A DNA stretch of 64,000 nucleotides from DATMER01 sp963741305. Its GTDB lineage: Bacteria > Acidobacteriota > Thermoanaerobaculia > Multivoradales > UBA5704. The stretch spans positions 2,728,001 to 2,792,000 of the forward strand of contig CAVUHL010000003.1 of NCBI GenBank assembly GCA_963741305.1, in the 5' to 3' direction. Each line of letters starts with the position of its first letter. Within the stretch, counting starts at the first letter, position 1. The notes under the pieces are model-generated. The model was not told the DNA's origin. It searched no databases and was given only the letters and a program-made list of their open reading frames with translations. A program made the translations under genes and the position numbers. Positions 17,826 to 28,577 of this stretch are shown here, in pieces.

Positions 17826-20800
17826 ATGTTCCAGCTCCGCCGATTCCGCTGCCGTCTGGTCCTGACCTGCGCTCTCCTGCCGGCCGCTCTGCTGCCGGCA
17901 CTCTCGGGAGCCCAGCCGCCTGAAGCGCGCCGCCAGGAGGCCGTCCGCCGGCTGGCCCGGGGCGAGGACGTCCGGGCTCTCCTGGAAGAGATTCGCCAGG
18001 AATCCGCCGCCGGGCCGCGGGCCGCGATGCCTCCCCTCTCCGGGGATGCCGCGGAGCTGAAGACCGCGATGCGGGGGCTCCAGACGCAGGCCGTCCGCAA
18101 GCGGGCGGCCGCGGACTTGAAGAGCGTCCTGTCCGCCTACGACAGCCTGCGTGCCGCCGACCTGCTGGTGCGGGAGCGCTTCCGGTCGGTCCGGGAGCGG
18201 ATCGCCAGGACGGGATTGTCCGCCGAGGCAGAGGCGCGCCGGGCCGAGGCCGAGGCCGCCTACCTTGGGTCCGTGGCGCGGGTGCTCGATCCTCTCGTGG
18301 GACCGATCGAAAAGGTCCGCCCTCTCCTCAAGGAAGGAAAGACAGTGCCTCCGGGTCTCGCAGCGGAGATCGGGCGGGCTCTCGAACAAGCCGAGCCGTT
18401 CCTCGCCGAAGCCTCGGCGGCAGCGCCCGCTCCCATCCTACGGGCGAGCCTCCTCCCCTATCGCAGCGCGGGACTGGCTCCGCGCGCACCGGTGGCTTCC
18501 CCTACCGTCGTACCGACCTATCTCGACCCCCTCGCCACCGGACCGGCCGCGGCCGACCGGGAGGCGGGTTCCGACGCGCCCTTCGCGCCCGAGATCCTGG
18601 CCCAGGCAGAAGCTCTCGGCCACGACTACACCCGGATCTTCGAGTTCGTCCGCAACGAGGTCCGTACCGAGCACTACGCCGGAGCCATGAAAGGCGCCCT
18701 CGGCACCCTGCGCCAGCGCGCTGGCAACGACGTGGACCAGGCGAGCCTGCTCGTTGCCCTGCTGCGCGCCAGCGGCGCCGGCGCCCGCTACGTCCACGGC
18801 GTGATCGAGCTGCCGGTCGCGAGCCTCGCCGAAAGCCTTGGCGTGCCTGAAGCCGGCGTGCCCTCCGCCCTGGCCCGTGCCGGCGTGGCGCACGCGCCGG
18901 TGGTGCGCGGCGGGCGCCTAGCCGCGGCCCAGGTCGAGCACACCTGGGTATCGGCCTGGGTGCCCTACACCAACTACCGCGGGGCAGTCGTCGACCTCTC
19001 CGGCCAGAGCTGGGTGCCCCTGGCACCGGCGATCAAGGGAATGACCTCGGTGCGTCCCACCGGCGTGCTGCGCCGAATGGGCGTCGGCGTCGGCGCGGCC
19101 ATCGACGGCCAGCTCGCCGCTCCCCAGCCTGAGGACCCGCTGTCGGCGATTCGCCGGCAGGTCCAGAGCTGGCTCGCCGAACAGGCTCCGGGAGAGACCT
19201 ACGCCGGCCAGCTCGGCTCCGTCTCGGTCCGCGCCGAGAGCCTCGGCCTGCTCCCCAGCTCCCTTCCCGTGACAGTCGTCGCCGTCACCGGCGAAGCCGC
19301 TGCCCTGGCTCCGTCCCGCATCCAGAGCGTGCGCATCGTGGCGCGCGCCGGAACCTCCGAGACCGATCCGGTCCTGATCGACCTCGCTCTCCCCATCTCG
19401 CAGGTGGCGAGCGAGAGGCTGACCCTCTCCTACATCCCGGCCACGGTGGACGATCACCGCACGGTCAACTCCTTCGGCGGCCTCCAGCTGACTCCCGCCT
19501 ATCTCGTCCGGCTACGGCCGCAGGTGCGTCTCGGCGGCCGGGTCGTAGGCATCGCGGAGGAAGCGGTCGACATGGCCGCGGAGCATCTGATCGAGGTGGT
19601 GGTCGCCACTCCCTCCGGTAGCGAGTGCGCGAGCCGCACCGTGGTGGCCGGCAGCTACTACGCCCTGGGGGTTTCCGCGCAACGGGTGCTGCGCCCGGCC
19701 GAGCCGGAGGAGCCCCTGGCCTCCGACGACGAGTTCCTGGCCGCGCGCCTGCTCTCCCGCATCGCCTTGGGCTTTGCCGAGCGCTGGGACCGGGGCGAGG
19801 ACGAGCTCGCCGGACTCCTCGACGTGGCCGTGGTCCGTCCCCTGCCCGCCGTGGCCATCGCGGGCAACGCGGTCGAGGTCGAAACCGTCTTCAACCTCCC
19901 CCACACCCTGCGCTGGGAAGGCGTCACGCTCGACGCAGCCCTGCGCATGGCCGAGCCCCTGGCCCGGGGCACGGACACGGCAGCACCCCGCGACTGGCTG
20001 CGGCTCTCGGCCCTGCAGGGCTCGGCCCTGGAGCACCGTGTCTTCGAAGAAGAGCTCCTCGTCGACTCGATCTCGGCCGACAAGGGACTGGGTGTGGCGC
20101 GCCAGGCCAACACCGAGGTGGTCCGGCTCAATGCCTCGAACGTGGACGCAATCCTGCCGGCTCTCACCCATCCCGCGGAGGTGATCGACGACATCCGCGA
20201 CTGGGTTCAGAGAGGCATGACAGTGGACGTGCCTCGCACTGTGATCGTACGCGCGGCATGGCAGGGCTCGGTCTGGCGAGTGGAAGATCCGGCCACCGGC
20301 GCGGCCGGCTACTTCATCGCTGGCGGTCTGGCCGGCGGCGCCACGGCCGAAGATCCGGCGAACTGGATCCTGGCCTTCCTCGCCGACGCGCTCAAGGCCC
20401 CAGGCAGCTCCGAACCCAACAGCGACCCCCTCGCGGGCGTCACGATCGTCAAGGTGCTCGCGTCCGACGGCCAGGAAGGAGAGGTAGGCAAGGTCCTGCC
20501 CGTCAAGCTCACAGTCCAGGTCCGCGACGAGGCCGGCCGGCCCGTCGAGGCAGCGCCAGTTCATTTCGATGTCACAGAGGGTGGAGGCCGCCTCGTCGGC
20601 GCATCGGGCGAGAGCTCCTCCGCCACGATCCTCACCGACGCTCAGGGCATGGCCTCAGTGTCCTTCCGCCTGGGCGAGAAGACCGCGGACAACCCGATCT
20701 ACCTCCTGCGCAACCCAGGGGACGAGCTCGCCACCCAGGCCCTGGCCAACCTGATCGATGTCGTGGCTGATTCGCGCAGCGGCCCGCTCGTGGTCGACGC

Positions 20801-23800
20801 TCCGTTCGAGGCCATCGCCTACCCGGGCCCGGTGGTCCGGTTCCGTCGCACGGACACCACCGCCGTCGAGCTCCCCGGCCGCGCCGGAGCGTGGAGCGAC
20901 GCCATCTTCATCCAGGCGCTCGACCGCTTCGACAACTCGGTTTCCAACGTGTCCGTGCGCTTCATTGTGGGTCCCGTGGAGACGCCGGAATCGGGTTGCA
21001 CCAATCCGTCGGTCAACCCGACGCAGAACGCGGCGGTGTTCGACAACAGCGTGGACGAAGCGACAGGACGTCTCGCCCACTGTCCGGTCGCCAACCCGGT
21101 CCTCGGCCAGTGCGGCGGCGCGACGCTGACGCGCAAGACCTCGTTCCATGGCACGTCGGCAGGCGTCATCCTGGGCAGCAGCCTCACCTCACGATACGTA
21201 GTCGAAGTCTGGAACGACACCTCGCTCCAGAAGACTTACACATACGTGCCCGTCGTCGTCCATCACTCCGCCGGCGGCCGTTGTGAGCAGCTTGGGCAGT
21301 TCGAGTTCGACACCACCAACCTGGTCGACGAGCAGGGCCGCCTCGTCACGGCCACGCGCGCGGGCCACCTCCTCACGCGGCCCGTGGAGGTGACGATCCA
21401 CCAGTGGATCCCTGACCACAAGGTCGAGTACAACGAGTCGAGCGGCTTCCACCTCGTGGCCCTCGCGGGCGGCCACTATCGGCCGGTCACCGGCGACGTC
21501 CAGTTCTCGGTCGACAACGGCGGTGTGGCCAGCCCCGCTTTCCTCACGCACCGGAAGAGCTACCTGACGAGCATTTCGACCGGCGTGACCCCGGGCCTCA
21601 ACCACATCCGTCTGCAGGCCCTCAATCTCCAGGTCACCACCCGTGACGTGGACGACGCGGGCAACATGTCCGAAAAGACCATCACCTGGCCCTTCGAGGT
21701 CGAAGGTGGGGTCACCCGGGTCTGGGGCGTCGTGCCCCGCATCACCGGCGTCGAGCCCTCGCCCCTGGTGCTCTCCACCAACGGGCGCCTGGCCGTGCCT
21801 GCCCTGGTGCGCTACACGGTCGATCCGGCCGAGTACTCGAGCCGCGACTCCGAGGTCGACCTCTTCGAGCAGGGCGAGCCCTTCGGCACCGCCGTCGGCT
21901 CCACCCGCTCGGGTGAGGGCAACGTCGGCATCCAGCGCGGCTTCGCCTTCGACGTCGAGAAGCCCTACGAGGCCGAGCTCGTGCTCAACCGCGGCACGTA
22001 TGAGATCCTCTCCGACCGCTTCCCGGTGCCCGTGCGCGAGCGGATCTTCGCGCAGGTAGACAGGTCAGCCTTCGTCTCTCAGGATGTCGACCTCCTCAAC
22101 GAGCGCGTCTGCCCTCGGGCCGATGACTTCCGCTTCACACTGACCCAGCGCGCCCGGGTCACGCTCACGGTGCGCAAAATCGACGCGATCGAGACCGACC
22201 TGTCGCCGGTGCTCGGCTCGCCGGTCACACTCTTCTCCGACCGGCTCCTGGAGCGAGGTGACCACGACTTCCTGATCACGCCGTCCGGAGTCGCACCCGC
22301 CGAGTACGAGCTGCCGCCCGGCACCTACCGGTTCGAGCTCAAGGGCATTTCCGACATCGATGGCAACGTGGAGACCGAAGAGGGCAACATGGTCTCCGAG
22401 TACCAGACACGCGACTCCCTGCCGGTGGGCCACGCCATGGTCCAGGGCGTCGACCTCTGGGACGGCCACCTCTCGCTTGGCCGCGAGGACTTCACGATCC
22501 CCGGCCGCGGGTTCCCGCTCTCCTTCCAGCGCACCTACTCGAGCAACGGCGGCGGCGACCCCGGCCCGCTCGGGTCCGGCTGGTCGCACAACTGGGATTC
22601 GCGGGTGATCGTCACCCCCTGCGGCGAGGCCATCGTCATCGGCGGCGAAGGCTCGGGCATGCGCTTCGTCGACGATGGCGCCGACGGCCTCAGGCCCCTC
22701 AAAGGCTTCCACGGCAGCCTGAAGGCCAATCTGGGCGACAACAGCTTCGACTTCTATTCCAAGGACGGCACTCGCTACCACTACGTTCACGGCGTGGATA
22801 AGGAGTTCCTCCTTAACTGGATCTCCGATCCTGACGGCAACACGACCCGCCTGGACTACGACTGGTCCAACCCGCTGGAGCCGCTGCTCCGGGCGGTGCG
22901 CGACCCCGCCGGCAGGACGATGGCCTTCACCTACGAGCGAAGGGACTTCGCCCTCTGGTCCGGCACGGTGATCACCAAGGTCCAGGGACCTGGAGGGATC
23001 GCGCTCTCCTTGGCGTACGACGTCCACGGCAACCTGTCCCGCGCCGCGCGGGACAGCGATGCCAGCGTCGAGACCTACGCTTACGCGCTGCCACCGGACT
23101 ACGGGCTCGAATTCCGGCACAAGCTGCTCTCCGTCCGCAACGAGCTCAACGGTGCCACCACCTCCTACGAGTACGCCGAGGGCGCCATCGGCCTCCGGGA
23201 CGGCATCAAAGTCCCCGGCGTCTTCGTCAGCTCGATGACCGAGGCCGAGGGCGGCGTCACCCGCTTCGACTACGACGAGGAGAAGCTCGAGGACCGCGTC
23301 GACGAGGCGATCGCGGTCTCGGTGACCGACCCGCGGGACAAAGTCACGCTCTACCAGCTGAACCGCTACGGCAGCCCCCTGGAGATCAAGGACCCGCTAG
23401 AGAACAAGACCAGGATGACCTGGGCGGATGACGACGTCGTCATGCTCAGCCGCACGGACGGCAACGACACCACGACCAACTTCACCTACGACGAGCACGG
23501 GAACCAGCTAACCGAATCAGTCGATGTGACCGATGTCGACGGTCAGGGGCACACCTACACAATCGAGAACGAATACTGGGCTCCGGCCACGTTCGATCCG
23601 CCGTACATCAAGAACCGGGTGAAGGCGCGGACCGACCGAAATGGATCAGTCACCTCCTTCATCTACGACCCGAAAGGTCACCTGACCGAAGAGCGGTTCA
23701 CGGTCAGCGACGGCGGCGCCTCACCCACCTATGCCACGACCCACTCCTACCTGCCCAACGGAGACCGCAATTCGACCACGACCCCGCGCGGGACCACGAC

Positions 23801-26800
23801 CCGTTTCAGCTATGACGTATACGGCAACGTGTCCGAAGTCCGCGACGCCCGCGGAGGCGTGACAACCACGAGCTACAGCGAGCGGAGCCTGCCGACCGAG
23901 CAGGAGGATGCGCTCGGACGCGTAACCACCTTCGCCTACGACACCCTGGATCGCCCCACGACGAAGACCTTCCCGAAGGCGGCCGGCGAATCCGCCAACC
24001 CGGTCGAGACCACCCTCTACCATGATTCCGACAACCGGGTCACCCAGACCGATGTCGAAGGACGCTCGACGCAGACCACGACTGACCGCCAGGGGCGCGC
24101 TGTTGAAATCGTGAACGCCGAGGGTGCGGTCAAGATCCTCGAGTACGACCTGGCCGGCAACAAAACCCTTGAAAGCAACTGGCAAGACGCGGAGACGGCG
24201 CGCGCGAATACCCTGTTCTCCTACGACGACGCGGGGCGTCTGATCCGGCGCGAGGAGCCGCTGGGGCGCATCACCGAGTACGTCTACGACGCGGTGGGCA
24301 ACGTCACCAGGGAGACGCTCTCGGCCGCCAACGGTTCCATGCAGCCGCGGGTCACCGACACGGCCTACGACGAGCTCAACCGCAGGATCCAGGAAGACCG
24401 CGCCCTCGGCAGCGGCGTCGTGACGACGCTCATCAAGTACGACGGCAACGGCAATAAGGTCCGCGTGCAGGACCCCCTCGGCCGCGTGACCACCTTCGCC
24501 TACGACGAGCTGAATCAACTTGTCCAGATGACAGAGCCCGACTGGAAGCCGGGCAGTCCCAAGGTGAGCCGCTATCGCTACGACGGCAACGGCAACGTGG
24601 TCGAAGACGTGCGGGTCAACGAGCCCCAGGACCAGGTGCGGCGGATCGAGTACGACGACTTGGACCGTCCAATCAAGAAAATCGACGCCCTGGGCGAGGA
24701 AACCCTCTTCGAATACGACGCCGTGGGAAACCTGACACGTCAAATTGATCCCCGGCTCAACACCGTCATTCACGAGTACGACGCCCGCAACCGGCCGATC
24801 AAAACGACCGTCCGGCTCGACCGCGTCACGAGCCCGTCCCATAGCGTCGTCACCGAGTTCGGCTACGACCGGGTCGGCAACCGCACCGTGGAGCGCTGGC
24901 CCAACGGCAACGTTGTCCAGCACCAGTACGACGGCCTCAATCGCCTGCGTTCCACTGAAGACTCCCTGGGCCCGGTAGCCACCTACGCCTACGATGCCAA
25001 CGGCAACATCATCAGCCAGACCGATTCGAACGGCCATGTCACGGTCCGCCAATACGACGCGCTGAACCGGCTCACCCGGGAGGACCTGCCCGAGGACCGG
25101 ACTGTCCATCATGCCTACGATGCGGCAGGCAACCCGATCTCTCAGACCGACCCCCGCGGCCAGGTCACGACCTTCGAGTTCGACCGGCTCAACCGGCTGG
25201 TCAAGACGACTGACCCCGCGCCTTTCTCCTACACCGCCGAGATCGGCTACGACGCTGTCGGCAACAAGACTTCGGAGAAGGACCGCCGCGGCCACGTCAC
25301 CACGTTCGAGTACGACGCACTCAACCGGTTGATCAAGACGATCGCGCCGGCCCCGCTCTCCTACACCATGACCTACGTCTACGACGCGGTAGGCAACAAG
25401 GTCTCCGAGGTCGACCGGCGAGGGATTCAGGCCCTCTACCGCTACGACCTCGAGAACCGGATCAGCGAAGCCGAGAGGGCCGGCCTGGTGACCCAGCGGC
25501 TCCAGTACGACGCGAACGGCAACAAGCGCTTCGATACTGATGCCAACGGCAACGTCACCGGCTGGGAGTACGACGAGCGCAATCTGATGATCGCCGAGAA
25601 CCGGCCGCTCGCGGCGATCACGAAGCACCGGTACGACGACAGGGGCAACCCGGTGGCGACGACCGATCCCGAGAGCCGCACCACGACCTATGTCTACGAC
25701 GCCCGCCGCCGGGTGACCTCGGAGAAAAACCACGCTGCCGAGGAGACCACCTACACCTACGACGGCAAGGGTAACCGTACGGCCGTCAAACGGCCCGAGC
25801 AGGCCACGCCCCAGACCTATCGCTACGATGAAGCGGACCGGTTGGTCGAAGTGATCGATCCGCTGAGCAACTCCACGGTCTTCGCTTACGACAAGAATGG
25901 CAACCGCACAGGCCAGACGGACGCCGGACAACACCTCACCACGTTCCAATACGACGAGCTCAACCGGGTTAAGGCAAAGATTTATCCGGGAGAAGCCCGC
26001 GAGGAATACCAGTACGACGCGAACGGCAATCGGACCGAGGTCAAGGATGCGAAGAACCAGATCATCACGTTCAGCCATGACGAGCTGAACCGCGAGGTTT
26101 CGCGCGGCTATCCCCTGCCCGCGCCGGCCACGGGCGACGATTTGCGGTCGATCGCCACGACCTACGACCCGAGCAACAATCCGCTCACCGTCACCGAAAC
26201 CTACGACGGTCCGACGGGAACGGTCGTAACGACGCACACCTACGACGTCTTCGACCGGCTCGAGAGCGTGACCGACCGGTTCGGAGAGAAGCTCGTCTAC
26301 TCCTACGACGCCAACGGTAACCGTTCGGCGCTGACCGACCCGGATGGCAAGGTAACCCGCTACACCTACGACGCGTTGAACCGGCCGACCTCGGTGACCG
26401 TCGCGGGCGCGGGTGTCACCAACTACGAGTACTTCCGCGACAGTCGCCTCAAGAAGGTCAACTATCCGAATTCCACCGTCGGCTCCTATACCTACGACGC
26501 GGCCGGCCGTCAGGCCACGGTGGACAACCGGCTCAGCCTGTCGGCGCCTCAGCCGCTGTCCGCCTTCACCTACACATACGACAAGAACGGCAACCGCACG
26601 CGCCAGGTCGAGACCCGTGGAGCCGTCGTCGAGACCACTGATTACGACTACGACGACGCCGACCGGCTGCTCGAGGTCATCTATCCGGACAAGAAGGTGA
26701 CCTACACCTACGACGGCGTAGGCAACCGGCTCACGGAAAAAACTCTCGCAGGCGAAACGGCCCTCTCCGAGAAGACCTTCACCTACGACGACCGCGACCG

Positions 26801-28577
26801 GTTGCAGTCGGTGACGGACGCGGCGAATACGTCGCTCAACACGACGTTTGCCTACGACCTCAACGGCAACCAGACCGGACGCGTTCGCGGAGGCGTGGCC
26901 ACCGACCTGGTCTACAACGTGCGCAACCAGCTCGTCTCCGTTGTCGAAGGAGGAACGCCGCAGGGTCTCTTCGGTTATGACTACCGCGGCCTGCGGGTGA
27001 CCAAGCAGGCGGGAGGACAGCTCCTGCGCTACGTCTACGACGACGATTCCGTGTTGCTCCAGACCGATCCCCTCGGCAATACGGCAGCCAAATACGACTA
27101 CGGTCCAGACCGGCTCCTCTCGCTCTTGCACACTACGCAAGGCCGGCAGTTCTACCTGTTTGATTCGCTGGGGTCGGTCACCGACCTGACCGGCCTCGAC
27201 GGCCTACCCCAGGCCTCCTACCAGTACGACGCCTGGGGCAACCTTCGCGCGCAGACCGGGGCCTCGTTCAACGCCTTCGGCTTCACCGGCCACGAGCGCG
27301 ACGACGAAACGGGTCTCTACTACTTCAAAGCCCGCTTCTACGACCCGGAGGTGGGCCTGTTCCTGAGCGAGGACCCGTTCGCCGGCGAGGTCAACACGCC
27401 GCCCAGCCTGCACCGGTACCTCTACGCCTACGGGAACCCGACGGTGTACTTCGATCCTGACGGGAGGGAATCAGTCACGACCTGGCTCAACAACAACCTC
27501 GTCGATTCTCTTGCAGAAGGAAGTCATCTCAAGACAGCAGGCGTGTTGGTCGCGCAGGGGTTCTTCAAATTCACCGATATCGTGAGTGGTGGCTTCGTCA
27601 CCGAGCACGACACAGCACGCGACGAGTTCGAGCAAGGGAAGATCAGTCACCAGGAGTTCGTAGCAAGGAGGAGGAAGGCGGGAGCCAAGAGCGCCGTGGT
27701 GCTCGGAGCCAGCCTGGTAACCGGGGGAGCCGGTAATGCCGTCGCTCGGAGCCTCCAGTTGGGCAAGACCGCCACAGCTGTCGTATCGGGAGCTTCGGCT
27801 GGTATTGGCGCCCGCGCTGGCACCGACGCTTGGGAGGGTCAGGTCAGCAGCGTTGGCGAGTACGCCAAGGCAGCCGGGCTCGGCGCTGCCGGCGGCCTGG
27901 TCTTCCGGGGGGGACAGGCCCTCGCCGGGACCCAGACCGGAAAGATGACCGTCACCGAGGCCACAAAGGCTCTCGCACGCTCCCTGAGACCGAGCCCCGT
28001 GAAGACAGTGGTCACGGGAGAGGCTGCAAGCGGAGGCACCCGTGCGGCCATCGTCGAGGCCACTTCGGGAGCCGCGGCGGAGGCCCCAGCTGCCATGAAC
28101 ACGGCCGATGACCTGGCCGCCGCAGCTGAGTTTAAGAACGTGGCCACGCCCAATCCTGGCGGATCACCTGGAGGAAACAGTACGCCAGGTCTTGTTCGCT
28201 ACGACCCCGAATTTGCTGCCCAACAGGCAGCCAGACAGCAAGTGCCGTCAACGCCCAGTAGCCCGAATTTTCTCGGGCAGGAATCCGGTCCTGCTATCCC
28301 CGTACCCTCTGGCGTGGTTGGACCCATGCCGGCTTACACAGGTAAGGGATTCCGATTCGACGGAGGACCAGGAGGAGGAAACGGCCTTTCTCCAAAGGTC
28401 ACTGGCGTGAGAGTCATGGATCCGACCTTGCCTAAAGCCAACTCACCGGGATATCCTGAAGGTTATGTCAGCTACTACAAGCTGCTTCCAAATGGGAAGC
28501 CCCAGACGTTGCACCCTTACACCGGCGAAACGCTCAAAAAGGCAGACTCGTGGTGGCACATTCCCCTGACGCCATAA
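17826..28577 (+). CDS. Secreted RHS/YD-repeat polymorphic toxin with transglutaminase-like domain
   Basis: This 3,583-aa protein starts at an ATG preceded by AGGAGA at 17811-17816 and has a signal peptide ending near SGAQ (residue 29). A transglutaminase-like domain covers about residues 265-400; its His (about 372) and Asp (about 390) are present, but the usual nucleophile position reads GNDVDQ, with Asp near 302 in place of Cys. An invasin-like Ig domain follows (about 872-980). A DUF6531 domain (about 1545-1600) opens the YD-repeat shell, which runs to the RHS core motif (GLYYFKARFYDPEVGLFLSE) and the terminal DPDG near residue 3215. The last 366 residues are a variable tip: a hydrophobic Gly/Ala-rich pre-toxin segment, a Pro/Gly linker and about 85 residues ending in ADSWWHIPLTP. 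RHS proteins encapsulate and release such tips. I do not recognise the tip family; toxicity is inferred from the architecture and the small genes downstream. Confidence 0.9.
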   Translation: MFQLRRFRCRLVLTCALLPAALLPALSGAQPPEARRQEAVRRLARGEDVRALLEEIRQESAAGPRAAMPPLSGDAAELKTAMRGLQTQAVRKRAAADLKSVLSAYDSLRAADLLVRERFRSVRERIARTGLSAEAEARRAEAEAAYLGSVARVLDPLVGPIEKVRPLLKEGKTVPPGLAAEIGRALEQAEPFLAEASAAAPAPILRASLLPYRSAGLAPRAPVASPTVVPTYLDPLATGPAAADREAGSDAPFAPEILAQAEALGHDYTRIFEFVRNEVRTEHYAGAMKGALGTLRQRAGNDVDQASLLVALLRASGAGARYVHGVIELPVASLAESLGVPEAGVPSALARAGVAHAPVVRGGRLAAAQVEHTWVSAWVPYTNYRGAVVDLSGQSWVPLAPAIKGMTSVRPTGVLRRMGVGVGAAIDGQLAAPQPEDPLSAIRRQVQSWLAEQAPGETYAGQLGSVSVRAESLGLLPSSLPVTVVAVTGEAAALAPSRIQSVRIVARAGTSETDPVLIDLALPISQVASERLTLSYIPATVDDHRTVNSFGGLQLTPAYLVRLRPQVRLGGRVVGIAEEAVDMAAEHLIEVVVATPSGSECASRTVVAGSYYALGVSAQRVLRPAEPEEPLASDDEFLAARLLSRIALGFAERWDRGEDELAGLLDVAVVRPLPAVAIAGNAVEVETVFNLPHTLRWEGVTLDAALRMAEPLARGTDTAAPRDWLRLSALQGSALEHRVFEEELLVDSISADKGLGVARQANTEVVRLNASNVDAILPALTHPAEVIDDIRDWVQRGMTVDVPRTVIVRAAWQGSVWRVEDPATGAAGYFIAGGLAGGATAEDPANWILAFLADALKAPGSSEPNSDPLAGVTIVKVLASDGQEGEVGKVLPVKLTVQVRDEAGRPVEAAPVHFDVTEGGGRLVGASGESSSATILTDAQGMASVSFRLGEKTADNPIYLLRNPGDELATQALANLIDVVADSRSGPLVVDAPFEAIAYPGPVVRFRRTDTTAVELPGRAGAWSDAIFIQALDRFDNSVSNVSVRFIVGPVETPESGCTNPSVNPTQNAAVFDNSVDEATGRLAHCPVANPVLGQCGGATLTRKTSFHGTSAGVILGSSLTSRYVVEVWNDTSLQKTYTYVPVVVHHSAGGRCEQLGQFEFDTTNLVDEQGRLVTATRAGHLLTRPVEVTIHQWIPDHKVEYNESSGFHLVALAGGHYRPVTGDVQFSVDNGGVASPAFLTHRKSYLTSISTGVTPGLNHIRLQALNLQVTTRDVDDAGNMSEKTITWPFEVEGGVTRVWGVVPRITGVEPSPLVLSTNGRLAVPALVRYTVDPAEYSSRDSEVDLFEQGEPFGTAVGSTRSGEGNVGIQRGFAFDVEKPYEAELVLNRGTYEILSDRFPVPVRERIFAQVDRSAFVSQDVDLLNERVCPRADDFRFTLTQRARVTLTVRKIDAIETDLSPVLGSPVTLFSDRLLERGDHDFLITPSGVAPAEYELPPGTYRFELKGISDIDGNVETEEGNMVSEYQTRDSLPVGHAMVQGVDLWDGHLSLGREDFTIPGRGFPLSFQRTYSSNGGGDPGPLGSGWSHNWDSRVIVTPCGEAIVIGGEGSGMRFVDDGADGLRPLKGFHGSLKANLGDNSFDFYSKDGTRYHYVHGVDKEFLLNWISDPDGNTTRLDYDWSNPLEPLLRAVRDPAGRTMAFTYERRDFALWSGTVITKVQGPGGIALSLAYDVHGNLSRAARDSDASVETYAYALPPDYGLEFRHKLLSVRNELNGATTSYEYAEGAIGLRDGIKVPGVFVSSMTEAEGGVTRFDYDEEKLEDRVDEAIAVSVTDPRDKVTLYQLNRYGSPLEIKDPLENKTRMTWADDDVVMLSRTDGNDTTTNFTYDEHGNQLTESVDVTDVDGQGHTYTIENEYWAPATFDPPYIKNRVKARTDRNGSVTSFIYDPKGHLTEERFTVSDGGASPTYATTHSYLPNGDRNSTTTPRGTTTRFSYDVYGNVSEVRDARGGVTTTSYSERSLPTEQEDALGRVTTFAYDTLDRPTTKTFPKAAGESANPVETTLYHDSDNRVTQTDVEGRSTQTTTDRQGRAVEIVNAEGAVKILEYDLAGNKTLESNWQDAETARANTLFSYDDAGRLIRREEPLGRITEYVYDAVGNVTRETLSAANGSMQPRVTDTAYDELNRRIQEDRALGSGVVTTLIKYDGNGNKVRVQDPLGRVTTFAYDELNQLVQMTEPDWKPGSPKVSRYRYDGNGNVVEDVRVNEPQDQVRRIEYDDLDRPIKKIDALGEETLFEYDAVGNLTRQIDPRLNTVIHEYDARNRPIKTTVRLDRVTSPSHSVVTEFGYDRVGNRTVERWPNGNVVQHQYDGLNRLRSTEDSLGPVATYAYDANGNIISQTDSNGHVTVRQYDALNRLTREDLPEDRTVHHAYDAAGNPISQTDPRGQVTTFEFDRLNRLVKTTDPAPFSYTAEIGYDAVGNKTSEKDRRGHVTTFEYDALNRLIKTIAPAPLSYTMTYVYDAVGNKVSEVDRRGIQALYRYDLENRISEAERAGLVTQRLQYDANGNKRFDTDANGNVTGWEYDERNLMIAENRPLAAITKHRYDDRGNPVATTDPESRTTTYVYDARRRVTSEKNHAAEETTYTYDGKGNRTAVKRPEQATPQTYRYDEADRLVEVIDPLSNSTVFAYDKNGNRTGQTDAGQHLTTFQYDELNRVKAKIYPGEAREEYQYDANGNRTEVKDAKNQIITFSHDELNREVSRGYPLPAPATGDDLRSIATTYDPSNNPLTVTETYDGPTGTVVTTHTYDVFDRLESVTDRFGEKLVYSYDANGNRSALTDPDGKVTRYTYDALNRPTSVTVAGAGVTNYEYFRDSRLKKVNYPNSTVGSYTYDAAGRQATVDNRLSLSAPQPLSAFTYTYDKNGNRTRQVETRGAVVETTDYDYDDADRLLEVIYPDKKVTYTYDGVGNRLTEKTLAGETALSEKTFTYDDRDRLQSVTDAANTSLNTTFAYDLNGNQTGRVRGGVATDLVYNVRNQLVSVVEGGTPQGLFGYDYRGLRVTKQAGGQLLRYVYDDDSVLLQTDPLGNTAAKYDYGPDRLLSLLHTTQGRQFYLFDSLGSVTDLTGLDGLPQASYQYDAWGNLRAQTGASFNAFGFTGHERDDETGLYYFKARFYDPEVGLFLSEDPFAGEVNTPPSLHRYLYAYGNPTVYFDPDGRESVTTWLNNNLVDSLAEGSHLKTAGVLVAQGFFKFTDIVSGGFVTEHDTARDEFEQGKISHQEFVARRRKAGAKSAVVLGASLVTGGAGNAVARSLQLGKTATAVVSGASAGIGARAGTDAWEGQVSSVGEYAKAAGLGAAGGLVFRGGQALAGTQTGKMTVTEATKALARSLRPSPVKTVVTGEAASGGTRAAIVEATSGAAAEAPAAMNTADDLAAAAEFKNVATPNPGGSPGGNSTPGLVRYDPEFAAQQAARQQVPSTPSSPNFLGQESGPAIPVPSGVVGPMPAYTGKGFRFDGGPGGGNGLSPKVTGVRVMDPTLPKANSPGYPEGYVSYYKLLPNGKPQTLHPYTGETLKKADSWWHIPLTP

